A stretch of 64,000 bases of DNA from Chloroflexota bacterium. Lineage in GTDB: Bacteria; Chloroflexota; Anaerolineae; CG2-30-64-16. The notes beneath the pieces are model-generated. The model was not told the DNA's origin. It saw only the letters and a list, made by a program, of their open reading frames with translations, and ran no database searches. The position numbers and the translations under genes are program-made. The stretch's first letter is position 1, and each line of letters opens with the position of its first letter. The stretch spans positions 1 to 64,000 of the forward strand of contig JAPLHB010000110.1 of NCBI GenBank assembly GCA_026389845.1. Reading direction: 5' to 3'. Positions 47,015 to 56,186 of the stretch are shown here, piece after piece.

Positions 47015-48397
47015 TCACGGCAAAATCGCCTTGATCCCCGTCATCTGGCAAAAATCCACCAGCGCGTCGTAGAGATGCGCGCCGTAGCCCAGGCAGGCGT
47101 ACTCGTTCGTCCAGTGCTGAAGCATCTCATCCACGTCGCAGTGGACGGTAACGAATCCGTGCGGCCAAAAGGGAATGCCACATTCCAGCTTGCGTCGCTC
47201 GAGCTGGTCGGCGGGCGGCTCGAAGATCGTGCAACGCGTGATCACCATCTCAAACCCGCCGTTGACTCGACCCAGCCGGGCCAACACGCCCTCGCCCACC
47301 TTGCAGATAAGCTGCACCGAGAGGCCGCCGGCCTCGCCCTCGGTCGGGATGCCGTGCTCGGCGAATCCTGCCGGGCCAAGCTTGCCCGCCAGCGAAGGCG
47401 GACAAGCGCCGTCGCCGATGATCTTGATCTCCTTCGTCTTTTTGTCAATATGCTGCAAGTCGCCGTAGTAGACCGGCTCCGCGCTTAGTTTCGTCAGAAG
47501 GAGCACCGAGAGCGCCGTGTTGAAGTCGCCCAGGGTGGAGGCGCCGACGCGATCCTCCAGCATCATGCTTTGGGCGAAGCAGGTGGCCGAGTAATCATCG
47601 CCCAGGCCGGGGAACGACTGGATGGTGTAGAAATCCCACTTTTCGCGCTGGACGATCTTCTTGATCGCCAGGTAGAGACGCATCGAGCGCTCGTTGACCA
47701 CGTCCTGCGGCGGCAGCTTGCCGAAGAGCTGGAGGATGCGCGGCTCCAACGCCTTCAGCTCGGCCGGCGTGACGTTCTGGGCAGTGCGGATCAGGTCCGT
47801 CGTGTCGCGGGAGTCAATGTCTATGCCGAACATCCGCATCCACTGGGAGGGATCGGCCGCGCCGCAGGTCTGGCCCATGCCGCGACCCCCGAACGTGCCG
47901 AGGGTGGCTTGGTTGAGCCACTGTTTCAGATGCGCAGCCTGGCAGAAGCTGGCGATCTGGGCGACCTCGGCCGGGTCGTCGGCCGGGCCGTAGACGAACT
48001 TGTGCGGGATGCCCACCTCCAGCAGCGCGCCGTGCAGCACCAGCCCGCCGACGGGCCGCCAGCCCTGCGAGCCGGGGTGCGTCCAGATGAGCACGCCTTT
48101 GCCGGTCATGGCGAAGTCGCGGATGGCGGCGATCATGTGTGCGGCCCAGACCCAGGTGCCCGAAAAGAGGATGACGCAGTCAATCGCGTCGTCATCCTTC
48201 ATCCGCTTGAAGGCTGCACGCGCCTCTTCTTTGGACGCGACTACGACGTCGTGCTCCACCAGGCGGATGCCTGCGGCGGCCAGCGTGGCCTTCGAGGCCG
48301 CGACCAGCGCGTCGTCAATGAAAGGCGCGCCCATGGGGTCCTGTAAACCGTCCTTGTGAACGCCGTAGACGATGAAGCCAGCGGTTGGGGTAATCAT
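47015..48397 (-). CDS. L-fucose-isomerase-like sugar isomerase family protein
   Basis: A 460-residue protein starting MITPTAGFIVYGVHKDGL behind AAAGGAG. It matches the L-fucose / L-arabinose isomerase superfamily in its N-terminal Rossmann-like domain (VILFSGTWVWAAHMI), GTFGGRGMGQTCGAAD and the two-domain layout with a conserved MLEDRVGASTLGDFNTALSV region that resembles the family's EGD..G...M core. These enzymes convert an aldose to a ketose using a metal. It fits with the FGGY kinase and aldolase downstream in a phosphorylative route. The real sugar is unknown. Confidence 0.82.
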   Translation of the reverse strand: MITPTAGFIVYGVHKDGLQDPMGAPFIDDALVAASKATLAAAGIRLVEHDVVVASKEEARAAFKRMKDDDAIDCVILFSGTWVWAAHMIAAIRDFAMTGKGVLIWTHPGSQGWRPVGGLVLHGALLEVGIPHKFVYGPADDPAEVAQIASFCQAAHLKQWLNQATLGTFGGRGMGQTCGAADPSQWMRMFGIDIDSRDTTDLIRTAQNVTPAELKALEPRILQLFGKLPPQDVVNERSMRLYLAIKKIVQREKWDFYTIQSFPGLGDDYSATCFAQSMMLEDRVGASTLGDFNTALSVLLLTKLSAEPVYYGDLQHIDKKTKEIKIIGDGACPPSLAGKLGPAGFAEHGIPTEGEAGGLSVQLICKVGEGVLARLGRVNGGFEMVITRCTIFEPPADQLERRKLECGIPFWPHGFVTVHCDVDEMLQHWTNEYACLGYGAHLYDALVDFCQMTGIKAILP

Positions 48398-48422
48398 GTT
48401 GTGAACTCCTTTCAGCATTGAT

Positions 48423-48601
48423 CGTCACCCTGAACGGGTCAACTCCGTGACTCGCGTTGCGGCGAGAATCCAGCGAAGAGCCTGCCCTGAGCAAAGTCGA
48501 AGGGGTCTCGTGGCCGGAGAACTTGTCCTGAACGCAGTGAAGGATTCTTCGCTCTTTCACGCCGTCGCGCGAGGTTCGGGGAAAAGTCGCTCAGAATGAC
48601 A
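48423..48601. repeat. Palindromic repeat, core family
   Basis: GTCACCCTGAACGGGT at the left and GTCGCTCAGAATGAC at the right flank GCGGCGAGAATCCAGCGAAG, AGGATTCTTCGCTCTTTCACGCCG and the AGGACAAG-type word ACTTGTCCTGAACGCAGTGAAGG. Confidence 0.8.
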
Positions 48602-48604
48602 ATC

Positions 48605-49732
48605 TTAATACCTGCCGTACTTCTCCACCAAATCGCGCATGATTTCGATGCGCTCCTCGGCCGCATACGGCGGAACCTGATCGCCCGCGTTGGCGATGAA
48701 ACGCGGCCCGTGCTGCTTCAGGCTGAGCCAGTCCATGACGGATTTCTTGAACACCTCGACGTCCACCTGCGGCAACCAGAGGTTCGGTGGAACGCCGCCC
48801 GAAAGAATGAAATCGGAACCGGCCTCTCCGCGGCACGCCAGCGGCGTCAGATCGCCCATCGGCGCAGGCGTGATGGCGTCGCCGCAGTCCGCGCCCGCAT
48901 CGCGGATCATAGCGATGGCCCCGCGCAGCCTGCCGTCAATGTGGACGGCCACGTGTTTGCCCGCCGCGTGGAGCCGGCGGATCGCCTCGGCATAGTAGGG
49001 CTGTGACCACTGCCGGAAGAAACGCGGCGACTGAATATCGCTGGAAAAGTTGTCGCCCATGATGATGATCTCGGCGGGCGAAGCCGCCAGCAGGTCAATC
49101 AGCTTGAGGTTGTTGTCGTTGATCTGGTCTACCACCCCGCGCAGCGTCGTCGGCCAATCCGCGGCCGCGTAGGCCGTGCCCGCCACGCCCAGCCAATAGT
49201 TCAGGATGTGCCCCAGCGCACTGTAGCCGGCCGACAGGTAGACCACGCCCACGTCGCCGACCTCCTCGACCCACGCCTGGTAGCGATCCCAGAGCGGCGC
49301 GTAGACGCGCGAAGCCAGGCTGAAGCCCAGCACGCGCAAGTCCTGTTCGGTCTGCACGCCCCAACGGGTGATCGCCCAGGAGTAAGAGGTCTCTTCCCAC
49401 ATCCGCCGGCGCTCGATGCTGCCCAGCGGGGTGTTCAGCCGCCAGACAATCTCGGGCACGTCGTCATGCCATACTTTCGTGACCTCGGACTGAACGTCGT
49501 CGCTATAGGTCGCGCTGTAGAACGCGCCGAGGTTGGGCATGTAGAATCCCGCGCCGGCCTGCTTGTGATAGGCAATCAGCTCGTACTCCGGCGCCTCGTA
49601 GGACGCGCTCAGATCCCAGGGCATCCGATTCTTGTGGTAGAACCAGTGCGACAGGTCGAGCATATACGGCACGACGTCGGGGGTTTCGCCCCGATAGACG
49701 GCCAGAATTCGCTCACGCATGGACATTGCCAT
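48605..49732 (-). CDS. UroD-superfamily protein (3), variant metal motif
   Basis: A 375-residue protein starting MAMSMRERILAVYRGETPDVVPY. UroD fold with the metal-site region VAVHIDGRLRGAIAMIRDAG: the family cysteine of H-x-C-G is an aspartate here. It is only three bases downstream of another UroD-like gene, so two divergent members are translated together. No HemE-type RFAGR or WAGIQ motifs. Catalytic role unknown. Confidence 0.82.
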   Translation of the reverse strand: MAMSMRERILAVYRGETPDVVPYMLDLSHWFYHKNRMPWDLSASYEAPEYELIAYHKQAGAGFYMPNLGAFYSATYSDDVQSEVTKVWHDDVPEIVWRLNTPLGSIERRRMWEETSYSWAITRWGVQTEQDLRVLGFSLASRVYAPLWDRYQAWVEEVGDVGVVYLSAGYSALGHILNYWLGVAGTAYAAADWPTTLRGVVDQINDNNLKLIDLLAASPAEIIIMGDNFSSDIQSPRFFRQWSQPYYAEAIRRLHAAGKHVAVHIDGRLRGAIAMIRDAGADCGDAITPAPMGDLTPLACRGEAGSDFILSGGVPPNLWLPQVDVEVFKKSVMDWLSLKQHGPRFIANAGDQVPPYAAEERIEIMRDLVEKYGRY

Positions 49733-49735
49733 CGG

Positions 49736-50836
49736 TCACTCCCGCCATAGACTCTGGGTTGCCACGTCTACCATCGCTTGCAAGTTCGCCAGCGATGTGA
49801 CGGGCGGCACCATGTCGCCGGCAGCCAGGATGTAGCCGTGCGGGCCGCCCTCGCGACATTTGCGTATAGCCTCGGCCCGCACCTCTGCCGGCGTGCCATC
49901 CGCCAGCGTGAGAGTGTTCAGCCCGCCCATCAGCGCCACCCTGTGGCCGATGCGCCGCTTGGCGTCGGCCACCTCGACGCCGCCGAGCGGATCCAGCGGC
50001 TCGACCGCGTCGGCGCCGGTGTCGGCCAACATCTCCAGGATCGGTCTGGAGTTGCCGCAGACGTGGATGTAGATCAGGATGCCTGTGCCCCGAAAGTGTC
50101 GGCAGAACTTCTGGTACCCGGGCAGACAGAACTTCTCGAAGTGCTTAGGGCTGATCAGGCTGGCGCTGGCCGCGGGATCGCCGATGTAGAGGCAATCAAT
50201 CCCCGTCGTGAGCAGTCTCTCGGCTTGCTCGATGCTCGCATCCGCCTGCATGTCCATCGCCGCATGCACAAAGTCGGGCCGCTCGAAGAAGTCTATCATC
50301 GCCTGCTCGCGGCCGCGGAACGTGGTGTAGGTGTTCATCGTAATCCCGCCCGGCGAGGAAGCCACGAAAAGATCAGGGACGCGGGCACGCGCCCACCGCA
50401 GCAGCTCCATCTTCTCATCGCTGAACCCGCGGCACATCTCATCGAGCCGGCTGCGGTACTCCGCCAGGGTCTCGACCGGCGCCGGCGCGCGGTCGGGGAC
50501 CAACCCGCCGCCGCCGTGGGTGTCAATCCGGCCGATCCGCTCGCCGGTCTCCCGATCCCGCACGATCAACTCGTCGCCGACGCGCGTTATCCGCATCGGC
50601 TCCGGCTTCACAAACAGCCGCAGGCCATCGCAGCCCGCCTGCTGCACCAGCCGGATGACCAGGTCGTAGATGACGCCCGGATCTTCGACGCAGCGTCTCA
50701 TGCCGTCCAGCCAATCGGCGGTAAAGTCGCCCGCGTAGATGCGCACCGGCAGATCGTGACAGATTTGCGGCATCACCGGGATGCGTTCGGTCGGCTCGCG
50801 GCGCATCGCCGCGGCCATCAGCTCACGTGAGTTCAT
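49736..50836 (-). CDS. UroD-superfamily protein (4)
   Basis: A 366-residue protein starting MNSRELMAAAMRREPTERIPVM, with the metal motif H-V-C-G in IHVCGNSRPILEMLADTG, followed by DAVEPLDPLGGVEVADAKRR and VALMGGLNTL. This branch resembles the methylcobamide:CoM methyltransferase-like UroD proteins found in many genomes without methanogenesis. It is transcribed with the neighbouring UroD-like gene at 48605. Confidence 0.85.
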   Translation of the reverse strand: MNSRELMAAAMRREPTERIPVMPQICHDLPVRIYAGDFTADWLDGMRRCVEDPGVIYDLVIRLVQQAGCDGLRLFVKPEPMRITRVGDELIVRDRETGERIGRIDTHGGGGLVPDRAPAPVETLAEYRSRLDEMCRGFSDEKMELLRWARARVPDLFVASSPGGITMNTYTTFRGREQAMIDFFERPDFVHAAMDMQADASIEQAERLLTTGIDCLYIGDPAASASLISPKHFEKFCLPGYQKFCRHFRGTGILIYIHVCGNSRPILEMLADTGADAVEPLDPLGGVEVADAKRRIGHRVALMGGLNTLTLADGTPAEVRAEAIRKCREGGPHGYILAAGDMVPPVTSLANLQAMVDVATQSLWRE

Positions 50837-50862
50837 GTAAATCCTCCAACAATAGTAGCGCG

Positions 50863-50896
50863 GGCTCCCATGCCCGCAACCGGCGGCATGGGAGCC
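50863..50896. repeat. Inverted repeat GGCTCCCATGCC
   Basis: A perfect 12-bp inverted repeat (50863-50874 with 50885-50896) lies in the 84-base spacer between the MFS transporter and the UroD-like gene. Confidence 0.75.
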
Positions 50897-50920
50897 GCCT
50901 CTGCAAGGAAGAGCTGTGAT

Positions 50921-52132
50921 CTACTGAGAATACTCGTCCCGAGGCGGCGGCTTGATCCGGCTCAGAATGAGCCATGCCAACAGGGTCAAGCCGCCGCCAA
51001 GAGCAAAGATCGCCGACGTCCCCAGCCCCAGGCGTAGCAGGCCCACGCCGATGAACGGCCCGATCATCCCGCGCAAGCCGATCGCGGTAGATTGCAGCGC
51101 CGCGTACTCCTGGATGCGCTTGGGTTTCGCCAGTTCCATCGCCGCATTGATGAACCCCAGGTCTACCGCCGAGCCGACCAACCCCGACGCCACGAAGGAT
51201 GGCAGCAGCATCCACCCGCGTGTCACCCAGATGTAGGGCAGCACCGCCACGACGTTAATGACGAACCCCGCCTGCAAGCACCGCACCGCGCCCCACCGGT
51301 CAATCAGCCGGCCCCAGTAGAAGTAGCTGAGCAGCCTGGCGAACGCAAGGGCCAGGTTCAGCCAGCCCAACTCCGTGTACGAAAGGTGCAACCGGTCCAC
51401 CTGCACGATCGGGATCAGGGCGCTTGGGATCAAGCTGCTCAGCCCAAAAACCACGATTCCGACCAGGTATAAGGCGAACCGCTTGTCGTGCAGTGCGATG
51501 CCAGCGAGATGGCGGATGGTCGGCGTCTGGCGGAGCCGCACCTCCCCTTCGTCGAATCTCACACGGCTGAAGATGAGGGCGCTGAGAACGCCAATCAACG
51601 CGGCCAGCGGGAGGAGCACCCGGTGGCCGGCCCGATCCAGAGCCCATCCGGCCACGGGCGCCAACGCCAGCATAGACACTGACATACCCACCCGCACGAC
51701 GGCCATGACCCTGCCCCGAACTTCGACAGGGTAGATCTTCTGGATGATTCCGCTGTAGATCGGAGCAGGCAGCCCTTCGCCCAGGAAGAAGAAAGCCGCC
51801 AGGATCAGAAGCCCGACATCGCCGGTGACAAAGGCTGCGCCCAGAAACACGGCTCGCGCCAGAGACCAACAGGCGACGGCCATGCGCAAAGGATGCCCCT
51901 GGCGTGCCAGGAACAGGCCCGGGCCAGCCAGCACGTTGCCCAGGTAAGCCGAGGCGGTGTAAACGGCCAACAGTTCGGCGGGAGCGCCCAACCGCCGCAA
52001 GATCAAAGGTATGAACGCCAGAACGGTGGCAAAAGCCCCATACGCGATCGCGGCGGTCAGATCCACACGCATATTGTAGTGGACGGTTGGCCCCAACGGG
52101 CCGACCAACCAGGTCTCGAATCTGGCCCACAT
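50921..52132 (-). CDS. MFS transporter
   Basis: A protein of about 403 residues with 11-12 hydrophobic segments in the two-bundle MFS pattern, including the loop segments KIYPVEVRGRVMAVVRVG (the motif-A-like position) and GRLIDRWGAVR in the second half. It is the only transporter in the catabolic cluster, so it probably imports the substrate. The start is uncertain: an ATG at 52132 was preferred over a TTG at 52153, and MRVDLTAAIAYG further on is another candidate. Confidence 0.82.
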   Translation of the reverse strand: MWARFETWLVGPLGPTVHYNMRVDLTAAIAYGAFATVLAFIPLILRRLGAPAELLAVYTASAYLGNVLAGPGLFLARQGHPLRMAVACWSLARAVFLGAAFVTGDVGLLILAAFFFLGEGLPAPIYSGIIQKIYPVEVRGRVMAVVRVGMSVSMLALAPVAGWALDRAGHRVLLPLAALIGVLSALIFSRVRFDEGEVRLRQTPTIRHLAGIALHDKRFALYLVGIVVFGLSSLIPSALIPIVQVDRLHLSYTELGWLNLALAFARLLSYFYWGRLIDRWGAVRCLQAGFVINVVAVLPYIWVTRGWMLLPSFVASGLVGSAVDLGFINAAMELAKPKRIQEYAALQSTAIGLRGMIGPFIGVGLLRLGLGTSAIFALGGGLTLLAWLILSRIKPPPRDEYSQ

Positions 52133-52180
52133 CACAGCCGGACGGACGCGCAAGATAGCTTGAATGGTCGAGCCTCACGT

Positions 52181-53485
52181 TCAGTAGATCTCGGAGAGCC
52201 GACGTTGGCTCCGCGGCTGCGCGGTTGCGGCGTAGTCCGCCGCCTCGGCCAGCAAGGCACCCGGATCGAACCAACGCCCATCGCGAATCACGCCCGCGAT
52301 CCGCCCCAGCGCCCGGATGTCCGCGGTTGGGTCGCCATTCACGACGAGCAGGTCTGCCTGTTTGCCCGACTCGATCGTCCCGATCAGATGGCCGATCTGC
52401 AGCGCTTCAGCGGCCAGCCGTGTCGCGGCATCGAGCGCCTGGGCGGGACGCATCCCGCACTCGACGAGGATCTGCAGCTCGTCGTGAAGGCTGAAGCCAG
52501 GCAGCAGGTTGACGAAAGGCGTATCGCTGCCGGCGATAATCCGCGCCCCCCGCTCGATCAGGTGCGCGGTGAAGATCTGCATCGCCGGCAAGGCCCTGGC
52601 CCAGGCCAGCCGCAAGTCATCGGCCATGACCGGCGGATACTGCTGGTTCCACCAGGCGCGCAACGCGGCGGGGACGTAGCGGGTCTGCGGATGGTCGCCG
52701 TGTCTTGGATCCCAGGCGGTGCCGACCTTGCGCCAGACCGCCAGCGTGACCGCCATCCAGACGTTGCGCTCGACGATGAGGCTGACCAGCGCCCGCACGC
52801 GATCGCGGCTCAAATCGGGCCACAGCTTGATCCAGGGCATCCCAAAAGCCCGGCGTTCGGGCCACAGCGCCTCGGCGCAGCCCGAAAGATGCTCGATCTC
52901 GTCTACGCCGGCCTCAATGGCCTGACGCGCGTTGCCGGCATCTTGCAGATGGGCTACGGTGAACTTGCCGTGTCGCTTGGCTTGATCCAGGGCGGCCAGG
53001 AAACAGGGCCACTCCAGGCTGGCGTAGAGCTTGATCTGGTCTACGCCGGCCGCGACCAGTTGGTCTACCTGGCAGCGGGCCTCCTCCGGCGTGTGTACGA
53101 TCACCGACATCGGCAGCCACGATTTGCCAGGACCATCTATCAGCGGCCCGCAGCAGATCAGCCGCGGCGCAACCGCCCCATCTCCGTTCCACCGGCGGCG
53201 CCGATCCAGGATCTCCTCCAGCGCGCAGCCCGTGTCCCGCACGGTCGTGACGCCATTCGCCAGGTAGAGCGGGGCGTGCCAGTCCTCGCTGTGGACGTGC
53301 ACGTCAATCAGGCCGGGCACGACGCTGTGTCCGCTCACGTCAATCCTGGGTAAGTCGGGCGGCAGTTGGTCCGGTGGGCAGACAGCGGCAATCCGCCCGG
53401 CGTTGACGTGGATCGCCAGGCCCGGCCGCAGACACGCCTGCGCGCTATCCCAGACGTGTCCGCCGACGAGAGCGTAACTGTCCAA
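52181..53485 (-). CDS. Amidohydrolase (imidazolonepropionase-like)
   Basis: About 434 residues of the Amidohydrolase_1 fold, with the metal-ligand motif LIDVHVHSED after GHSVVPG, a lysine-centred IKLYASLEW, TVAHLQDAGN, DEIEHLSGC and the late aspartate in IAGSDTPFVNLLPG, followed by the C-terminal beta-sandwich GTIESGKQADLLVVNGDP. It belongs to the group of cytoplasmic imidazolonepropionase/prolidase-like hydrolases. The frame is open much further upstream, but that part lies antisense to the aminotransferase. The TTG at 53485 before DSYALVGG is the best start I can see. Confidence 0.8.
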   Translation of the reverse strand: MDSYALVGGHVWDSAQACLRPGLAIHVNAGRIAAVCPPDQLPPDLPRIDVSGHSVVPGLIDVHVHSEDWHAPLYLANGVTTVRDTGCALEEILDRRRRWNGDGAVAPRLICCGPLIDGPGKSWLPMSVIVHTPEEARCQVDQLVAAGVDQIKLYASLEWPCFLAALDQAKRHGKFTVAHLQDAGNARQAIEAGVDEIEHLSGCAEALWPERRAFGMPWIKLWPDLSRDRVRALVSLIVERNVWMAVTLAVWRKVGTAWDPRHGDHPQTRYVPAALRAWWNQQYPPVMADDLRLAWARALPAMQIFTAHLIERGARIIAGSDTPFVNLLPGFSLHDELQILVECGMRPAQALDAATRLAAEALQIGHLIGTIESGKQADLLVVNGDPTADIRALGRIAGVIRDGRWFDPGALLAEAADYAATAQPRSQRRLSEIY

Positions 53486-53510
53486 TTGTTCCGTAGGTCT
53501 TCCCTCAGTA

Positions 53511-53600
53511 TATCTTCTCAATTTGTAGGGGCGCACCCTTGTGGTCGCCCTGGCGGGCAGGCGCAAGGCCATACCCCTACCCCGGATGATCGAGAAGATA
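53511..53600. repeat. GTAGGGGCGCACC palindrome inside a TATCTTCTC shell
   Basis: TATCTTCTC (53511-53519) with GAGAAGATA (53592-53600) encloses GTAGGGGCGCACCC...CATACCCCTAC (53525-53580), with the inner words GGCGGGCAGGCGCAAGG. Related copies are at 57661-57705 and 59353-59382. Confidence 0.82.
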
Positions 53601-53604
53601 CCCC

Positions 53605-54921
53605 TCAGTTCAGGCGCGCGAATCCCGCGTGCGCCACCGGACCACCGAGCAAATCGCGCACCGTCCCACGATCGAGTGCCTGGGCGACGACCCCGAAGGT
53701 CTCCTCGGCGGCCTGGAGATACTCCTCGATCACCTGATCCTGGTGAGCGAAGGTCGTGTTGAACGCCTTCGTCGCCAGGAAACCCTTTTCCAACATGAGC
53801 TGCGTGAAGAGCGTGGAAGCGGCTTGCGCCTCCTTGTGCTGGATGGCGAAGTTGCTCATCGGCACCAGGCCGCCGATCGTGATCGGCAGGCCCGCGCGCT
53901 CGGCTGCCACCCGCCAGCCATCGCGCACCATCTGGCCGATGCGACGAAGGTGCAGGGCCACGTTCTCGCGGCGGTGCTTGCGAATGGTCGCCAGGGCCGC
54001 GGCCGGGCCGATGCGCTCTGTCCAATAAGTGCTGCTAACGAAACTAATCTGCGCGGCCTGCATCGCGTCGGCCGTGCCGATGATGGCGGCCATGGGGTAG
54101 CCGTTGCTGATCGCCTTCGCAAACACGGCGATGTCGGGCCGCAGGCCATAGACCAGGTGTGCGCCGCCGGTCAGGAGTCGCCAGCCGACGGAAACCTCGT
54201 CCACTACCAGCAGCATACCGGCGCGGTCGCAGATATTCCGTATCCCCGCCAGGAAACCCGGCTCCGGCTCCATGCTCCTGATCGGCTCCATGACCACGGC
54301 CGCAAGCTCGTCCCCGTACTGCGCAACGATCGCCTCTAGCTCCTCCAGATGGTTGTAGCGGAAGGGCAGCGCGGTACCGCGGAGGGCGCGCGGCACTCCG
54401 GCCGGCTCCAGGCCCGGCATCAGATGACCGTTCAGCGCCTTGTCGTCGGCCAGGTTGGCGGCCAGGTACCAATCATGCCAGCCGTGGTAGCCGCAGAAGG
54501 CCACCCGGTCGCGGCCGGTGTGCGCGCGGGCGAGGCGTACCGCCACCGCCATCGCTTCGCCGCCGCAGCGAGCGTAGCGTACCATCTCAGCCCAGGGGTG
54601 CAGCTCGCAGAGCAGGTCGGCCAGCTCCACCTCCTCCGGCGCGTTGAGCGTGGACATGGAACCGGCCTTGACCGCCGCGATGACCGCCTCCTCGACATCG
54701 GGATCAGCTGCGCCCAGGATGCACGCGGCGATGCCGTTGTAGCTCATGTCGTAGTACATGTTGCCGTCCAGATCCCAGACCTGGGCGCCTTTGGCCCGGC
54801 TGTAATACGCGGGCCAGTTTTCAGGCAGGAACATCTCCGGGCGCTTAGAGAGCAGTTGCGTGCCGCCGGGGATGCGGGTTTTGGCTTTGCGATAAAGTTC
54901 TTGTCCTGTATGACCGGGCAT
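53605..54921 (-). CDS. Class III aminotransferase (glutamate-1-semialdehyde aminomutase-like)
   Basis: A 438-residue PLP enzyme. It shows GNMYYDMSYNGIAACILGAADPDV, the PLP-phosphate region GGEAMAVAVRLARAHTGRDRV, FCGYHGWHDW, VVDEVSVGWRL and the cofactor lysine in VFAKAISNGYPMAAIIG. It is close to HemL in layout, but sits deep in a carbohydrate-acid cluster and not with hemB/hemC, so a catabolic aminotransferase on a keto-sugar or amino-sugar acid is more likely. Both options are open. Confidence 0.85.
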   Translation of the reverse strand: MPGHTGQELYRKAKTRIPGGTQLLSKRPEMFLPENWPAYYSRAKGAQVWDLDGNMYYDMSYNGIAACILGAADPDVEEAVIAAVKAGSMSTLNAPEEVELADLLCELHPWAEMVRYARCGGEAMAVAVRLARAHTGRDRVAFCGYHGWHDWYLAANLADDKALNGHLMPGLEPAGVPRALRGTALPFRYNHLEELEAIVAQYGDELAAVVMEPIRSMEPEPGFLAGIRNICDRAGMLLVVDEVSVGWRLLTGGAHLVYGLRPDIAVFAKAISNGYPMAAIIGTADAMQAAQISFVSSTYWTERIGPAAALATIRKHRRENVALHLRRIGQMVRDGWRVAAERAGLPITIGGLVPMSNFAIQHKEAQAASTLFTQLMLEKGFLATKAFNTTFAHQDQVIEEYLQAAEETFGVVAQALDRGTVRDLLGGPVAHAGFARLN

Positions 54922-54937
54922 AAATTCCTCCTTGGCT

Positions 54938-55071
54938 TGTCATGCTGAGCGGGTCAGTCCCGTGTCTTGCGTTGCGGCGAGATTCCAGCGAAGCATCCCG
55001 CGTGGCAGCGAGACTCTTCGCTGGTGTCACGCCGTGATGAACCGCCCATCGTCAACCCGCTCAGAGTGACA
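54938..55071. repeat. Palindromic repeat, core family (minimal form)
   Basis: TGTCATGCTGAGCGGGT and ACCCGCTCAGAGTGACA are near-perfect 17-bp terminal inverted repeats. GGCGAGATTCCAGCGAAG and CTCTTCGCTGGTGTCACGCC form the inner stem. This shows the minimal unit, about 134 bp. Confidence 0.85.
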
Positions 55072-55103
55072 GCCGCCCAATAGCGAGTTTCGCTCTATTG
55101 CGT

Positions 55104-56171
55104 TTAGTGCCAGCGATAATCTCGGGCCGCGTCCAGCATGGCGAGCACGTTCTCCACCGGCGTGTCGCCCTGCACCGCGTGCGCAGCGGTGACGACGTAA
55201 CCGCCGTTGCGACCGAGGATGTCAATCGTTCGCTTCGTCTCCGCGTACACTTGCGCCGGTGTGCCGTGGGGCAGCAGTTCCTGCTCGTCAATCGCCCCAT
55301 GAAACGATAAGCGGTCGCCAAAGGCGGCCGACAGCGCCTCCGGGGTCATGCCGGCCGCGCCGACCTGGATCGGGTCGAGAAGATCCAGCCCCACCTCGAT
55401 CAGGTCGGGGATGATCGGCACGATGGAGCCGCACGAATGGTAGAAGGTCTTGAGGCCCATCTGCTTGAAGGTCGAGATCAGCCGGCCGGTGAAGGGCTTG
55501 ATGCGCTCGCGCCAGACGCGGGGGCTGAGCATCATGCCGGACTGCCCGCCCACGTCGCCGCCGGAGCCGACGACGTCAATCCACCCCCCGGCGGCCTCCA
55601 GGACGAGCATGGCTCGCCGGCGGTAGTATTCCTCCACGTGCCGGCAGATCGCCGCGGCGATGTCGGGGTTGAGCCGCAGGTCTACCAGGAATTGCTCCAT
55701 GCCACGTATGTACCACGGCGTCTCGAACGCGCCGCCGGCAAGGAACAGGATCGCGCGACGGTCCGTCTGATTCTGCTCCTCGATGAGCCGCGGGATCGCC
55801 GAGTAGTCCCACCAGTCGAGGCTGGGCCAGGCGTAGGCGTCCACGTCGGCGACCGTCTGCGCGTGCGCCAGCGGGTGCTCGGCGAACTCGAAGTAGGTGT
55901 TGAACTCGTTCTGTGCGCCGCGCATCCGACAGCCCCAGAAATCGGTCCCCTCGCCGCCCAGCGTGGGGATCGAACGCTCGGCTGGCCCAATGAAGGGCAG
56001 GTAGATCCAGCGCAGATCAACGTCGAGCGCGTCGAGGGCGGCTGTGTCGGTCGCCACACCCAGGTGCGCCCGCAGCGCCTCCCAAACCTCCGGCGTGCAG
56101 CGCAGCGAGATCGGAGGCCGGTCGGTTCGTCGCCGCTCGCAAGCGGCCAGGATGCGTTCTCGGCTGTTCAT
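55104..56171 (-). CDS. UroD-superfamily protein (5)
   Basis: A 355-residue protein starting MNSRERILAACERRRTDRPP. Metal motif H-S-C-G in TFYHSCGSIVPIIPDLIEVG, then LDPIQVGAAGMTPEALS and TAAHAVQGDTPVEN, which align with the protein at 42321. These two are the closest pair among the five. It is 15 bases downstream of the second BNR gene. It could be a methyltransferase or a hydrolytic/decarboxylating enzyme of the same fold. Confidence 0.85.
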   Translation of the reverse strand: MNSRERILAACERRRTDRPPISLRCTPEVWEALRAHLGVATDTAALDALDVDLRWIYLPFIGPAERSIPTLGGEGTDFWGCRMRGAQNEFNTYFEFAEHPLAHAQTVADVDAYAWPSLDWWDYSAIPRLIEEQNQTDRRAILFLAGGAFETPWYIRGMEQFLVDLRLNPDIAAAICRHVEEYYRRRAMLVLEAAGGWIDVVGSGGDVGGQSGMMLSPRVWRERIKPFTGRLISTFKQMGLKTFYHSCGSIVPIIPDLIEVGLDLLDPIQVGAAGMTPEALSAAFGDRLSFHGAIDEQELLPHGTPAQVYAETKRTIDILGRNGGYVVTAAHAVQGDTPVENVLAMLDAARDYRWH

Positions 56172-56186
56172 GGATTTCTCACTCGC

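Noticed and set aside
53486..54025. N-terminal extension of the amidohydrolase into the aminotransferase region
   Set aside because: The extension is antisense to an aminotransferase with a full motif set and includes repeat-encoded sequence, so a later start was chosen.
33929..56171. Reading the UroD-like genes as haem-synthesis hemE because hemB and hemC are nearby
   Set aside because: None has the HemE substrate-binding signatures, three carry the H-x-C-G metal motif of MtaA-type enzymes, and all five sit among sugar-catabolic genes. The hem genes are only at the end of the run.
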